Below are positions 1 through 7,927 of a DNA stretch of 64,000 nt, piece by piece (positions within the stretch are counted from its first letter, which is position 1; each line of letters begins with the position of its first letter). A model generated the notes under the pieces. It was given only the letters and a program-made list of their open reading frames with translations. It was not told the DNA's origin and ran no database searches. Origin of the DNA: JAGLOK01 sp963677605. Its GTDB lineage: Bacteria > Bacillota > Clostridia > Christensenellales > UMGS416. The stretch lies in assembly GCA_963677605.2 (NCBI GenBank), contig CAXXDX010000007.1, forward strand, positions 1 to 64,000, given 5' to 3'. A program made the translations under genes and the position numbers.

Positions 1-674
1 AATTTATTGCCCGATTTGCTTAAGCTGTTTGAAAAACGACGGTTTACAACAGGTTTTATTTTTTGAATTAGGAATCCAAGACTCAGCGCGCTGATAACGG
101 TTCCTATTCCCACCTGAAAAAATCCATGCAGAACAAAATATGATAGTATGGCAGCGATTGAAACAGAAGAGATATCGACTATCATTTTCGTTCTTCCAAC
201 AGGTATATTGTACTTCAAATACAATTCATTCATAAAAAACAAATCAGGTATCGGCGGATACTTGCTGAGCAGTAAAAAGTTAACCCCGACAGCCATAAAC
301 AAACAAGATATCAATACAATAATTAATCGGGCAGCTATTCCGCTTGGAACAATTGGCACGACTAAAAATTCAAACATATCTATTAACAATCCGAATATAA
401 CAACAGTTGCAAATGATAACATATGTGATACTTTTATTCGCTTGCTGATAATCATAGCTGCAATTATAAACAGTATTTGTATAATTGTAATCCATCGGCC
501 TGCAGTAAGAATACCCAAAACTTCATATATGGTTGCAGGAAGAGATGATGTAGGCGACATTCCAAGCTCTACAGCAAGCATTAATCCCATTCCCAAAGAT
601 AACACCATAAGCCCTATGACAAAATTAACTATGCCCGGCAATACTATTTTATTTTTTTCAGTATTCTGATTCAT
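1..674 (-). CDS. YczE/YitT-like integral membrane protein (partial, runs off the left edge)
   Basis: Reading the minus strand from an ATG at 674 gives 224 codons with no stop before the window edge, so the C-terminus is missing. The start is set by GGAG five bases upstream. The protein is almost wholly hydrophobic, with about six membrane segments near residues 11-36, 60-77, 84-108, 113-137, 165-183 and 186-204. A 'VGIGTVISAL' stretch near residue 187 resembles the glycine-rich GxGT loop of the YczE/YitT (COG2364) membrane family. Known members are small permease-like proteins of unclear substrate, and nothing here reveals one. The dyad at 688-721 lies between its start and any upstream promoter. 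The family call is from memory of motifs, so moderate confidence. Confidence 0.7.
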   Translation of the reverse strand, partial: MNQNTEKNKIVLPGIVNFVIGLMVLSLGMGLMLAVELGMSPTSSLPATIYEVLGILTAGRWITIIQILFIIAAMIISKRIKVSHMLSFATVVIFGLLIDMFEFLVVPIVPSGIAARLIIVLISCLFMAVGVNFLLLSKYPPIPDLFFMNELYLKYNIPVGRTKMIVDISSVSIAAILSYFVLHGFFQVGIGTVISALSLGFLIQKIKPVVNRRFSNSLSKSGNK

Positions 675-687
675 TTCATCTCCGATA

Positions 688-721
688 TAGTAGGATTTTA
701 AAAGTAGATTACATTCTACTA
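688..721. promoter_or_regulatory. Inverted repeat upstream of the YczE-like gene (possible operator)
   Basis: TAGTAG at 688-693 and CTACTA at 716-721 form an outer dyad, and AGTAGA at 703-708 with TCTACT at 715-720 forms an inner one. The site lies 14-47 bases before the start codon of the YczE-like gene, where a repressor would act. No regulator gene for it is in view. Confidence 0.35.
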
Positions 722-767
722 TACTTTTGATGTTTATGCTAATGAACATTGGTTTAAAATATAATAA

Positions 768-794
768 AAGAACGAAGCTGACTTATTCGTTCTT
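768..794 (-). terminator. Intrinsic terminator after the AlkZ-like gene
   Basis: A perfect 9-bp stem (AAGAACGAA at 768-776 with TTCGTTCTT at 786-794) is followed on the minus strand by TTTTATTATATT. It lies 33 bases past the stop of the gene ending at 827. Confidence 0.65.
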
Positions 795-826
795 ATATCT
801 ATGTTAATTGCAAACATTATTTATAT

Positions 827-1897
827 TTAGTGCACTCTTGTTTCCCCACAATATCGTAAAAGCAGTGTTTGATGAGGATCATACTTTTCTTCAACAGCTT
901 TTACTATTCTCTGTCTAAAAGCTAACATCTGCTCCACAGGCAAATCAAGCATCACGTCTTCAAGCTCCGGCGGGCCGAAAGTGAACCTGCCCACCAAAAC
1001 ACCTATAAACTCACCTTGCTTCATGATGTAATGGAGTGTTTTGTATGGCGCAGGATCAAAGCGTTGCTTGAGGCTTTCTTCATTTGAGCGCACCAAATGG
1101 TCATTTAAATCCAATATAAAAATATCGTCGGGTATCTCTTTTAAACAGAAAGTTATTTCATCAATGTCTTCTTTCAGCACATAGCCTATTTTCCCGCCTG
1201 CTTCCGCTTCAATAATCCTGCCGCTTTGGACAAGAGAAGAAAGCGAAGCTTTGATATCTTTGTTTGTAAATTTGGTGAATGATTTCACCATGCTTTCATC
1301 AAAAAACATATTTAAATATGCAAAACGATAAATGACTTCCGCTATTGCCTGCTCCTTTGAATACTTGTCCAGCTCATAGTCTTGAAATTCATCCTCTAAG
1401 ATGTACCACGCCCTGTCGTTCTCATTATCCACTTGGTCTTCAAACACTATAAACGCCTTTTGCAGCTTCTGCAATGACGCCGAGATGTGCTTGGATAAAA
1501 GACCGGTTATCTCTTTTATCATTGCAATATTCATCGCGCCTTCATTTTTGAGCGTTTCAAGAACAATAACGTCATTGTGCGAAAAGCTTTTTATTTCCTT
1601 TTTATATGCCGCCATAAAAAGCGACAGCTCGTCTACATAGATATATCCAACATTTCCCCCACGAAAGCGACCTTTTAATATTGTTCTGTTGGCGCGGTTA
1701 TAATTATTGAGCGTCCTGTCATCAATATCATGCCTGTGCTGTATCAGCGGAGGCTCGCCCGGCGCTGTCCAAAAAAGAGTCGGAACAGGCGACATTAAGC
1801 GAAAGAGTTTCTCATAGTCTGCATTTACATCACGTTCTATAAGGTTTTGCCTCTTAAGGCTAAGGTATATTGCCGAATTATACTTTATTTCAATCAT
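827..1897 (-). CDS. Winged-helix protein related to the AlkZ/HTH_42 family
   Basis: The product is about 356 residues. The N-terminal pattern (SLKRQNLIER followed by a 'PTLFWTAPGEPPL' segment), the helical middle and the length resemble the winged-helix HTH_42 (PF06224) family, whose studied members include AlkZ/YcaQ-type DNA glycosylases for crosslinks. I cannot point to the catalytic glutamines of AlkZ, so enzymatic function is not shown. I chose the ATG at 1897, which has GGTGG eight bases upstream; an in-frame TTG at 1912 would add five residues. The start overlaps the stop of the upstream nucleotidyltransferase gene by eight bases, so the two are probably translationally coupled. A clear terminator follows at 768-794. 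Confidence 0.55.
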   Translation of the reverse strand: MIEIKYNSAIYLSLKRQNLIERDVNADYEKLFRLMSPVPTLFWTAPGEPPLIQHRHDIDDRTLNNYNRANRTILKGRFRGGNVGYIYVDELSLFMAAYKKEIKSFSHNDVIVLETLKNEGAMNIAMIKEITGLLSKHISASLQKLQKAFIVFEDQVDNENDRAWYILEDEFQDYELDKYSKEQAIAEVIYRFAYLNMFFDESMVKSFTKFTNKDIKASLSSLVQSGRIIEAEAGGKIGYVLKEDIDEITFCLKEIPDDIFILDLNDHLVRSNEESLKQRFDPAPYKTLHYIMKQGEFIGVLVGRFTFGPPELEDVMLDLPVEQMLAFRQRIVKAVEEKYDPHQTLLLRYCGETRVH

Positions 1898-2393
1898 TAT
1901 ATTTTCCACCAAAAATTGTTCCGTTCTCCTTTTCGTATGATTTAAGATGCAAAGATTGATTATTTTTAAATTCTTGATTTGTGAAAGTTTTGAAGTAATG
2001 TTCCTTAATCATTTTAAGATCTTTCATATATTTTTCGGAGTCCATTGTAATAACCCTCATAAGCATCAGCCTATCCAATGATACTACGAGTACTTCTCCT
2101 TCGTCGATTGCATCCTTCAGATAAAAATCATAATCCAGAAGAGCTATGCTTCTCCATATTTCAAAAATCCCGATTACTACACCCAAATCACCCCAAATAT
2201 CTTTGCGTTTATCTGGGTTCTTGCTGGCAAGAGTTTGATAATCTTCATCACAAATTACGAAGTCAATGTCCTCTCCTGACTTTCGCATACTGTAATACTG
2301 CATTGCCAAGCCTCCGATTAAAATCGGCTTTTTTGTAAAATGTAAATTGTTTGATTGTATTTCTTTTTTCAAGAAATTTATAGTATCAGACAT
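1890..2393 (-). CDS. Minimal nucleotidyltransferase-fold protein
   Basis: About 167 residues. A 'IGGLAMQYY' segment followed about a dozen residues later by R-x-S-G-x-D-I-D matches the GG...(D/E)xD active-site signature of minimal nucleotidyltransferases, with the two aspartates of DID as metal ligands. Such proteins transfer nucleotides to proteins, tRNA or small molecules; the target here is unknown. ATG at 2393 follows GGAGAG at good spacing; an in-frame TTG at 2411 is less likely. It overlaps the winged-helix gene downstream by eight bases. An NTase next to a winged-helix gene recalls AbiE toxin-antitoxin pairs, but the gene order and partner family differ. Confidence 0.6.
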   Translation of the reverse strand: MSDTINFLKKEIQSNNLHFTKKPILIGGLAMQYYSMRKSGEDIDFVICDEDYQTLASKNPDKRKDIWGDLGVVIGIFEIWRSIALLDYDFYLKDAIDEGEVLVVSLDRLMLMRVITMDSEKYMKDLKMIKEHYFKTFTNQEFKNNQSLHLKSYEKENGTIFGGKYND

Positions 2394-2421
2394 ATTTATA
2401 CTCTCCAACAAATGTTTATAT

Positions 2422-3114
2422 TCAGCTGTTTCTATTCCAGTATTTCAGCATCTCCAGCCTAGCACCTTTTGGCTTGTCGCAGTTATCGCCTTCACCGCAG
2501 GAGAAGTCGCGAAGAATAGCACATGGCATATCGGGACACTCGCCGCAGTGGCTTAAGCCTTTTGAGATATTGCACACTGCAACAGGGCAATCACCCCAGA
2601 AAGGATGTCCGTTCATTGCAATGCATCCCTTACAACCATGGGATTGTTTAAATGAACAGCCTGCACATAAAAGTCCGCATCTTGACTGCTGTTGTTTAAT
2701 ATATGCAATATCAAAAACAATATACTCATTATCTATCCAAAGCGATACGCTGTTTGATACAAACTTTGCGACAAAAAAGATAGGGTCAGATGCTCCTCCG
2801 GGGTAGTGTTCCAAAAACCAGTCCACCCATACGTCTTCCTTTGTCTCTTTATCGGTTATCACTTCAAAGTCGCCGACTAAAGTCACATTGCTGCCGCCAT
2901 CGCGAAAACATACGCTTGCCTTTTTATTTTGTTCAATCGCGTCCGCCATACGGCTGCCTTTGTCGGTTGTGAAATAACAGGAGAAAATCCCATCAGCATT
3001 TCGCACCGAACGTGTAGCGCAGTTAGGATATCCATCTTCTCCAATAACAGCGACATATCCTTCGGTTGCGGAGTTTACCAAATCATTTGCTTTTTTAATA
3101 ATATTTGCATTCAT
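2422..3114 (-). CDS. PNPOx-fold flavoprotein fused to a Cys-rich DUF3795 domain
   Basis: Residues 1 to about 140 look like a pyridoxamine 5'-phosphate oxidase-like split-barrel (general FMN-binding fold), with strand patterns such as 'GYVAVIGEDGYPN' and 'SNVTLVGDFEVI'. Residues about 145-220 carry at least ten cysteines in the order CG-x3-C-x2-C, GC-x2-C, CPVAVC, HCGEC, PC, which fits DUF3795 and suggests a metal or Fe-S site. The ATG overlaps the stop of the upstream paralogous gene in an ATGA, and GAGGAG lies just before it. The N-terminal half is clearly related to the protein at 3111-3548, so the pair probably arose by tandem duplication followed by domain fusion. Confidence 0.75.
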   Translation of the reverse strand: MNANIIKKANDLVNSATEGYVAVIGEDGYPNCATRSVRNADGIFSCYFTTDKGSRMADAIEQNKKASVCFRDGGSNVTLVGDFEVITDKETKEDVWVDWFLEHYPGGASDPIFFVAKFVSNSVSLWIDNEYIVFDIAYIKQQQSRCGLLCAGCSFKQSHGCKGCIAMNGHPFWGDCPVAVCNISKGLSHCGECPDMPCAILRDFSCGEGDNCDKPKGARLEMLKYWNRNS

Positions 3115-3548
3115 GAAATCATCTCCTCAATTTCCCCTATCCTGAAGTCTTCAGTTTCTCCATCTATACAAAGCCTAGCCCTTTGAGCTGTAAATTTTAT
3201 CAGGCAATAGGCACTGTCATCCGGGCCATCTGTGAAAAAGTTTTTCATCCAGTCCAGCCATAATTCTTTTTTAGTTTTTGAATCGGTTACTACTCGTGCA
3301 GTTCCCATCAATGTGATATTGCTGTCTCTGTCGTTATAACAAAGTCCGGCTTTATTGTTATTGCCTATCAGCATCGCTTTTCTGCTTGTGGGGCTTGTAG
3401 AAATCCAGAATTCATTCATATCAGTGTTTTTTATACAAACAACAGATGATACAAAAGGAAATCCTTCACTGTCCACAAGACCAAATGCCGAAACTTTATC
3501 TTCGCTGCTGATTATTTTCAGCGCTTTTTCAACAGATTCTTTTTTCAT
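3111..3548 (-). CDS. Pyridoxamine 5'-phosphate oxidase-fold family protein
   Basis: A 145-residue protein with the split-barrel FMN-binding pattern of general-stress-26-like PNPOx proteins: 'VSAFGLVDSEGFPFVSSV' near residue 20, 'RKAMLIGNNNKAGLCYND' near 60 and 'SNITLMGTARVVTDSKTKKELWLDW' near 75. These proteins usually bind a flavin and are not true pyridoxamine oxidases. AGGAGG sits seven bases before the ATG. The gene overlaps the downstream fusion gene by four bases (ATGA) and is its paralogue, so they form a two-gene operon. Confidence 0.75.
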   Translation of the reverse strand: MKKESVEKALKIISSEDKVSAFGLVDSEGFPFVSSVVCIKNTDMNEFWISTSPTSRKAMLIGNNNKAGLCYNDRDSNITLMGTARVVTDSKTKKELWLDWMKNFFTDGPDDSAYCLIKFTAQRARLCIDGETEDFRIGEIEEMIS

Positions 3549-3618
3549 ATTGCTGCCTCCTACAAACTGTATCTTTATTATACAGCATTAAACACGACAC
3601 CAGTTAGTCATGTTTGAG

Positions 3619-4518
3619 TCAGCTAATATATTTATTTGCTATCTCCTGCGCCGTCTTTTTTATCTCCTCGGAAAGTGCAGTCGGTGAAATGACTTTCACT
3701 TTGTCACCGAATCCCAAAAGCCACGAAATAATAAAATCTTTATTTGTGTAGCTGCTTTTAAAATGCAGCAAGCCTTCTTCAGTCTCAGTGAAGCAATGAG
3801 GTCCATATGTTTCAATAAGCAGATATTTCACGCTTGTGTCAAAATAGGCTTCATATTGGTTCTCATCCGTTAAGTGCGACCCAAAATCAAGCTTTTCCTG
3901 CGGTACAGCTCTTTTTTTAAATTCTTCGAAAGTAACCGTTAAATCCCAAAGCCTGTTGAGCTTAAACATTCTAAAATCGTTTTTATAGAGGCAATAACCA
4001 TACATATACCAATCCGACCATCTGTATATGATCTGATACGGTTCAACTTTCCTCTTAAACTCCCCAGCCTTGCTGTAATATACAAACTCTACTATCAAGC
4101 TGTTGTTTACTGCATCTTTCAGACGCTCAATCTTTTCAGACAGGCTCCCTTTATAAAAAGATGATAAGTCAATCGTTATCACATCATGTGATTTATCTTC
4201 AAATGAAGATATTTTATTAAGCAGCCTCTTTATCTCACCATTTCGGCTCACACTTCCCAAACCTTTAAGCGCAGTGACAATGTCAGACATTTCATGGCTT
4301 TTTAGAAGGCTTTTATCAATCTTATATCCTTCCTGAATATAAATACCGCCGCCCGAACCCTGTTTTGTTATAATTGGAATCCCCGCCATACATAAGTCAT
4401 CAATATCGCGGTTTATCGTCCTTCTCGACACCTCAAATATTTCAGCAAGTTCGGGAGCTGTTGTTTTTTCAGCCCGTGATAAAACATTTAGTATCCCTAA
4501 AAGCCTGTCAGTTTTCAT
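3619..4518 (-). CDS. YafY-like HTH/WYL-domain transcriptional regulator
   Basis: 299 residues. An N-terminal winged HTH of the HTH_11 type (LARAEKT...ELAEIFEVSRRTINRDIDDL, about residues 10-45) is followed by the 'GGIYIQEGYK' strand and a WYL domain around residues 140-220 with 'SDWYMYGYC' near 170. WYL domains bind ligands such as nucleotides and tune the HTH. The start overlaps the stop of the nitroreductase gene by four bases, so both are made from one message, which suggests the regulator responds to a compound the reductase acts on. A second WYL regulator (7928-8848) has the same architecture. Confidence 0.85.
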   Translation of the reverse strand: MKTDRLLGILNVLSRAEKTTAPELAEIFEVSRRTINRDIDDLCMAGIPIITKQGSGGGIYIQEGYKIDKSLLKSHEMSDIVTALKGLGSVSRNGEIKRLLNKISSFEDKSHDVITIDLSSFYKGSLSEKIERLKDAVNNSLIVEFVYYSKAGEFKRKVEPYQIIYRWSDWYMYGYCLYKNDFRMFKLNRLWDLTVTFEEFKKRAVPQEKLDFGSHLTDENQYEAYFDTSVKYLLIETYGPHCFTETEEGLLHFKSSYTNKDFIISWLLGFGDKVKVISPTALSEEIKKTAQEIANKYIS

Positions 4519-5042
4519 TGCTTTTTATATCCGTTAAACCATGCACGCTCCGAAAACGGGAGCTTTTCTTTTGGCTCAACAATTTCTTCCGGCACACCCA
4601 TAGGAAGCACAACACTAACTGTTAAATTTGGGGGAACATCCAGAAGCTTTGCTATCCTCTCGGCTTTTTCCTCGCGGCGCAGAGCACCGTCTATCCAAAC
4701 TGTAGCATATCCGAGTGCAGTTATGGCAAGCAGCATATTCTCCACAGCAGCGGAGTAATCCTCCTTATAAAAATTGAGTCCGTTGTGCTGCTTTTTGTCT
4801 TCAGCCAATACGACTATCACTGCCTGTGCCGTTTTAATAGCATTATTTTTAACAACGTCGCGCATCTTTTCTATAATCGCTTCATCATCCACAGCTATAA
4901 AACTTGTGGTTTGTGAGTTAAGGCCCGACGGTGCATCTATTCCTGTTTGAACGATTTTTACCAAATCCTCTTTTGGAATTTTTATAACCTTAAAATCTTT
5001 TCTATAGCTGTGCCTTTTTTTAATTGCCTCAAATATATCCAT
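4515..5042 (-). CDS. Nitroreductase family protein
   Basis: 175 residues, typical for compact FMN-dependent nitroreductases. The N-terminus IFEAIKKRHSYR contains the RxSxR-like FMN phosphate contact, 'DAPSGLNSQ' is the usual A-PS-xN-Q motif near residue 37, and 'ENMLLAITALGYATVWIDG' near residue 100 matches the helix and substrate-pocket region. These enzymes reduce nitroaromatics, quinones or flavins with NAD(P)H; the substrate is not evident. The first gene of a two-gene unit with the WYL regulator. A TGTCTAC half-site lies at 5071-5077, just upstream, and recurs near the second WYL operon. Confidence 0.85.
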   Translation of the reverse strand: MDIFEAIKKRHSYRKDFKVIKIPKEDLVKIVQTGIDAPSGLNSQTTSFIAVDDEAIIEKMRDVVKNNAIKTAQAVIVVLAEDKKQHNGLNFYKEDYSAAVENMLLAITALGYATVWIDGALRREEKAERIAKLLDVPPNLTVSVVLPMGVPEEIVEPKEKLPFSERAWFNGYKKQ

Positions 5043-5089
5043 GGAGTATTCCTTTCAAAATCATATACTATGTCTACATTATAAAAAAA

Positions 5090-5127
5090 GCAGCATTGTT
5101 ATTCAATACCATTGAACATACTGCTGC
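5090..5127 (-). terminator. Intrinsic terminator after the SPL-like radical SAM gene
   Basis: GCAGCA at 5090-5095 pairs with TGCTGC at 5122-5127, and ATTGAA/TTCAAT pair inside. On the minus strand the stem is followed by seven T's. It separates the radical SAM gene from the nitroreductase operon. Confidence 0.75.
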
Positions 5128-5144
5128 ATTTCATGTTTATCAAA

Positions 5145-6029
5145 TTACAAAAATGTAGTTTGTCTTTGTTTAACCGAGTTGTCAACATACTCCACTATGT
5201 CTCCGTAATTGCAAGCTATCCCGTATTTCTTACACTCGCTTTCAAACACTCTGCGAAGCTCTTTATGATTTGCCGCAGGGCATTCATAATTTGTTCCGAA
5301 AGCGCTGATATATTTTTCTTTTATACCGGGAAATTCTTTATCCAGCTGATTGTAAAAATAAACACGCTGATTCTGACGCGCGGTAACACCGAAAGCCATA
5401 TAAATATGCCGCACTCCAATTTCTGCAGACTTTCTAACAATTTCAATTATATTTTCCTCAGTATCAGTTATAAAAGGCAGTATCGGACAGACATAAACAG
5501 ATGTGGAAAGTCCTTCATCCGCTATTTTTTTAAGCGCAGAAAAGCGCTTCGATGATACCGAAACATGCGGCTCGATTTTTCTGCAAATCTCGTCATCCGC
5601 CGTAGTTATTGTCATTCGAATTACACATGGAGCATTCTGATTTATCTCTTTAAATACATTAATATCTCTTGTTACAAGATCGGACTTTGTTAAAAGACTT
5701 ACACCAAAAGCGTGCCTTTTTATTATCTCCAGCGCACCACGTGTCAGCTTTTCTGTCTTTTCAAAAGGGTTGTACGGGTCATTCATAGCCCCGAATCCGA
5801 TTACTCCTTTTTCGCGCTTTCTTGACAGTTCATCATCTAATATCTTGAGCGCATCTTTTTTTGCGCGCACGCGGTCAAAATCTTCTATACCGTAGCATTC
5901 GCTGCGAGAATCACAGTAAATACACCCGTGGCTGCATCCTCTGTAAAGATTTATATTGAAGTCGGCTCCGTTAAAGCTTCTATCTTTATTGCGTGCCGAC
6001 AGCACTGTTTTTGTATTCACATATTCCAT
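5145..6029 (-). CDS. SPL-family radical SAM protein (Rv2578c-like)
   Basis: 294 residues. The radical SAM cluster motif C-x3-C-x2-C is seen as CSHGCIYC at residues 32-39, directly after the 'NINLYRG' strand typical of the spore photoproduct lyase-like group. Next come 'DPYNPFE' and 'LLTKSDLVTRDI', conserved in this COG1533 group. It therefore binds a 4Fe-4S cluster and cleaves S-adenosylmethionine. Its reaction is unknown, and I see nothing that makes it a true spore photoproduct lyase. The ATG at 6029 has only a distant GGAG, so the start is less certain than the fold. Confidence 0.8.
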   Translation of the reverse strand: MEYVNTKTVLSARNKDRSFNGADFNINLYRGCSHGCIYCDSRSECYGIEDFDRVRAKKDALKILDDELSRKREKGVIGFGAMNDPYNPFEKTEKLTRGALEIIKRHAFGVSLLTKSDLVTRDINVFKEINQNAPCVIRMTITTADDEICRKIEPHVSVSSKRFSALKKIADEGLSTSVYVCPILPFITDTEENIIEIVRKSAEIGVRHIYMAFGVTARQNQRVYFYNQLDKEFPGIKEKYISAFGTNYECPAANHKELRRVFESECKKYGIACNYGDIVEYVDNSVKQRQTTFL

Positions 6030-6070
6030 TGCAGTTTGTTAAAATTATCTCCGTCTATCCATAAACCCAT

Positions 6071-6727
6071 TTATTTTGTATATTCCGCAGCTTTAATAAT
6101 CCTCTTTATATCTCTAAGTCCAATCTTTCCATTAAAAAATCCATACTTTTTATTAATTTCATCCATCTCTTTGCACATTTTTTCAGCATCGGCAGAAGAT
6201 GCCTTCCCAATATCCGTATATCCGGTAAGGTAAAGCATTCTTGCCACCAAAGGGCTTATCCACTGTATCCTCACTAAGCTAACAATATGAGAAAGCTCCA
6301 TAAGAACCTTCTCATTAACTTCCGTGTTTCGGGCTATTTGATCAATCCCGCAGCATTCAAATGCAGTGAAAAGATTTTCTGAGTTTTTATATCCGCTTTT
6401 TTTCAGCCTGTCTATAACTTCCTCAGAAAGCCATACAAAATCTTTTATAGGAAAAGCTTTTGGAATAATGCTTTCAATCTCCCTGCGCAGCAAAGTCAGG
6501 TATTGTGCATCAACACCTGTTCTGGCTGACAGAGTAAGTATATTTTTTGAATTTTTAAGTTCTCTGCGCAGGCTTTCCACAGTGTCTAGTCCCATATCTT
6601 TAAGCGATGAAAACTTTTCATCTATGCCTTCTTTTAATGTGCTGCGGCTAGGAACTAAATCTGTATCCTCAATTCTTCTTTGAAGTTCATCAAGCGTTGT
6701 ATTTATGTTATCCGTATAATATCCCAT
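6071..6727 (-). CDS. DUF4332-like helix-hairpin-helix protein
   Basis: 218 residues, mostly helical, with two repeats of a helix-hairpin-helix pattern: 'LKDMGLDTVESLRRELKNSKNILTLSARTGVDAQYLTLLRREI' in the first half and 'LKKSGYKNSENLFTAFECCGIDQIARNTEVNEKVLMELSHI' in the second. This 'gets older through a hop of length, then a class of classes' arrangement is what DUF4332 proteins show, and a link to nucleic acid binding is only inferred from the fold. GGAG lies seven bases before the ATG. No enzyme motif is visible. Confidence 0.6.
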   Translation of the reverse strand: MGYYTDNINTTLDELQRRIEDTDLVPSRSTLKEGIDEKFSSLKDMGLDTVESLRRELKNSKNILTLSARTGVDAQYLTLLRREIESIIPKAFPIKDFVWLSEEVIDRLKKSGYKNSENLFTAFECCGIDQIARNTEVNEKVLMELSHIVSLVRIQWISPLVARMLYLTGYTDIGKASSADAEKMCKEMDEINKKYGFFNGKIGLRDIKRIIKAAEYTK

Positions 6728-6781
6728 GTTATTACTCCATCTGTGGAATTATTACATTCTCAATCACTAGTAGCTTATTTC

Positions 6782-7042
6782 CTATTCAGCCCATCGTTTA
6801 AGATTCGGGAACATCTTCATCATTTCACTTCTCGCGGTGTCAGCATCCGGATATACTTTTTCATCAAGACAAGGTTTTATACAAAACTCCACCATTTCTT
6901 CCATTGTAGTCTCCGATGTAAACTCTCCGTACTTATAGCAGTATACGCAATAGTCATCGTTCTTCGTTCCGTCTTTTTCCGTCCCGTGCATCTCGTCTGC
7001 TGCCATTGGCATCGCGCAGCTCTGACATATTTTCATTTCCAT
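6782..7042 (-). CDS. Small zinc-ribbon domain protein
   Basis: 86 residues. It opens with CQSCAMPM and has CVYCYKYG near residue 32, a C-x2-C...C-x2-C zinc-binding arrangement, then a helical tail starting FTSETTMEEMVEFC. This matches the short 'putative zinc ribbon' family (PF12674) of Firmicutes, whose function is unknown. AGGAGG is seven bases before the ATG. It stands as a separate gene between the DUF4332-like and DUF3788-DUF3795 genes. Confidence 0.75.
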   Translation of the reverse strand: MEMKICQSCAMPMAADEMHGTEKDGTKNDDYCVYCYKYGEFTSETTMEEMVEFCIKPCLDEKVYPDADTARSEMMKMFPNLKRWAE

Positions 7043-7087
7043 AATAGTGCCTCCTGTTTATTTGATATCTCAAGGATAACAAATAAA

Positions 7088-7894
7088 CTATGACGGCATT
7101 ATGTCATATTTATCATTAATCTTTTTATATCTATCAATTCTTGTTTTATTGTCATATGCTTTTATGTATGTGAAGTAATCATCTTCAATGAAATCATCTC
7201 CCAGCTTTTCACACGCCTCACAATAGCTTAATCCCTTTCTAAGATTAAAAGTATCACAGGGGTATTCACCACAATCAAAGCATCCTTTTAATTTTCTGCT
7301 TTGTACACATTCTTTTACAGGGCAGCTACCATCAGCATATATCGCATCTTTCTTCTTGCTCCTGCATCCGTCGCAATATATGTTTTCCGGTTTCACATGC
7401 AAATCGAAGTGCTTAATCCACATTTGTGACAGTTGTTCCCGTCTGTCTTCTGTTTTGATATTTTTAGCATATGCCTTGCACAAATCGCATTTGTAGCCAC
7501 ACATAGTAAGAGTATTCTCATTAGGCTTTTTCTTTATACTGATCATTTTTAATATTTCGCCTGTATAAGAATTGTCCGCAATGTCTATAAACATCCACTT
7601 CCCATCATGATATGTTTTACTACTGTCGTAATAACTGTTTATATATGAAGAAAACTCTTCTCTTCTGCTTTCAAACGCTTCTCGTTCTTTTTTCCCGAAA
7701 ATAATGAGCACGGTAAGCTTGCTTTCTCTCATATAAAAAGTAACAAGTGTTTTATTAGTTTTGCGGAATTTTAGCTCATCCTTCCCGTTATATAAAGCTT
7801 GCATACTGTAATTACAGTCTATAAATGAGGCCATATCACACAGTGCATTAAAAGTCTTTGTGTTAAGTTTCTCTTTGAAAATATCCATATCCAT
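7088..7894 (-). CDS. DUF3788-DUF3795 fusion protein
   Basis: 268 residues. Residues about 3-130 resemble DUF3788, with 'YNGKDELKFRKTNKTLVTFYMRESKLTVLIIFGKKE' and 'DGKWMFIDI'. Residues about 135-235 are Cys-rich in the DUF3795 order: CGYKCDLC, YCDGC, CPVKEC, GCFDCGEYPC, YCEAC. The cysteine pattern is shared with the C-terminal half of the protein at 2422-3114, although the partner domain differs. Neither domain has an assigned function that I know; the cysteines suggest a metal centre. GGGAGG is seven bases before the ATG. Confidence 0.75.
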   Translation of the reverse strand: MDMDIFKEKLNTKTFNALCDMASFIDCNYSMQALYNGKDELKFRKTNKTLVTFYMRESKLTVLIIFGKKEREAFESRREEFSSYINSYYDSSKTYHDGKWMFIDIADNSYTGEILKMISIKKKPNENTLTMCGYKCDLCKAYAKNIKTEDRREQLSQMWIKHFDLHVKPENIYCDGCRSKKKDAIYADGSCPVKECVQSRKLKGCFDCGEYPCDTFNLRKGLSYCEACEKLGDDFIEDDYFTYIKAYDNKTRIDRYKKINDKYDIMPS

Positions 7895-7927
7895 TTCACT
7901 GCCTCCCTAATATATATCATGACTCTT

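Noticed and set aside
148..669. Open frame on the plus strand of 173 codons
   Set aside because: It lies wholly antisense to the YczE-like gene, whose minus-strand frame has a good ribosome site and clear membrane-protein sequence; the plus-strand translation has no such support.
5145..6029. True spore photoproduct lyase (splB)
   Set aside because: Only the radical SAM cluster and general family motifs are seen; the sequence fits the broader SPL-like group of unknown reaction.
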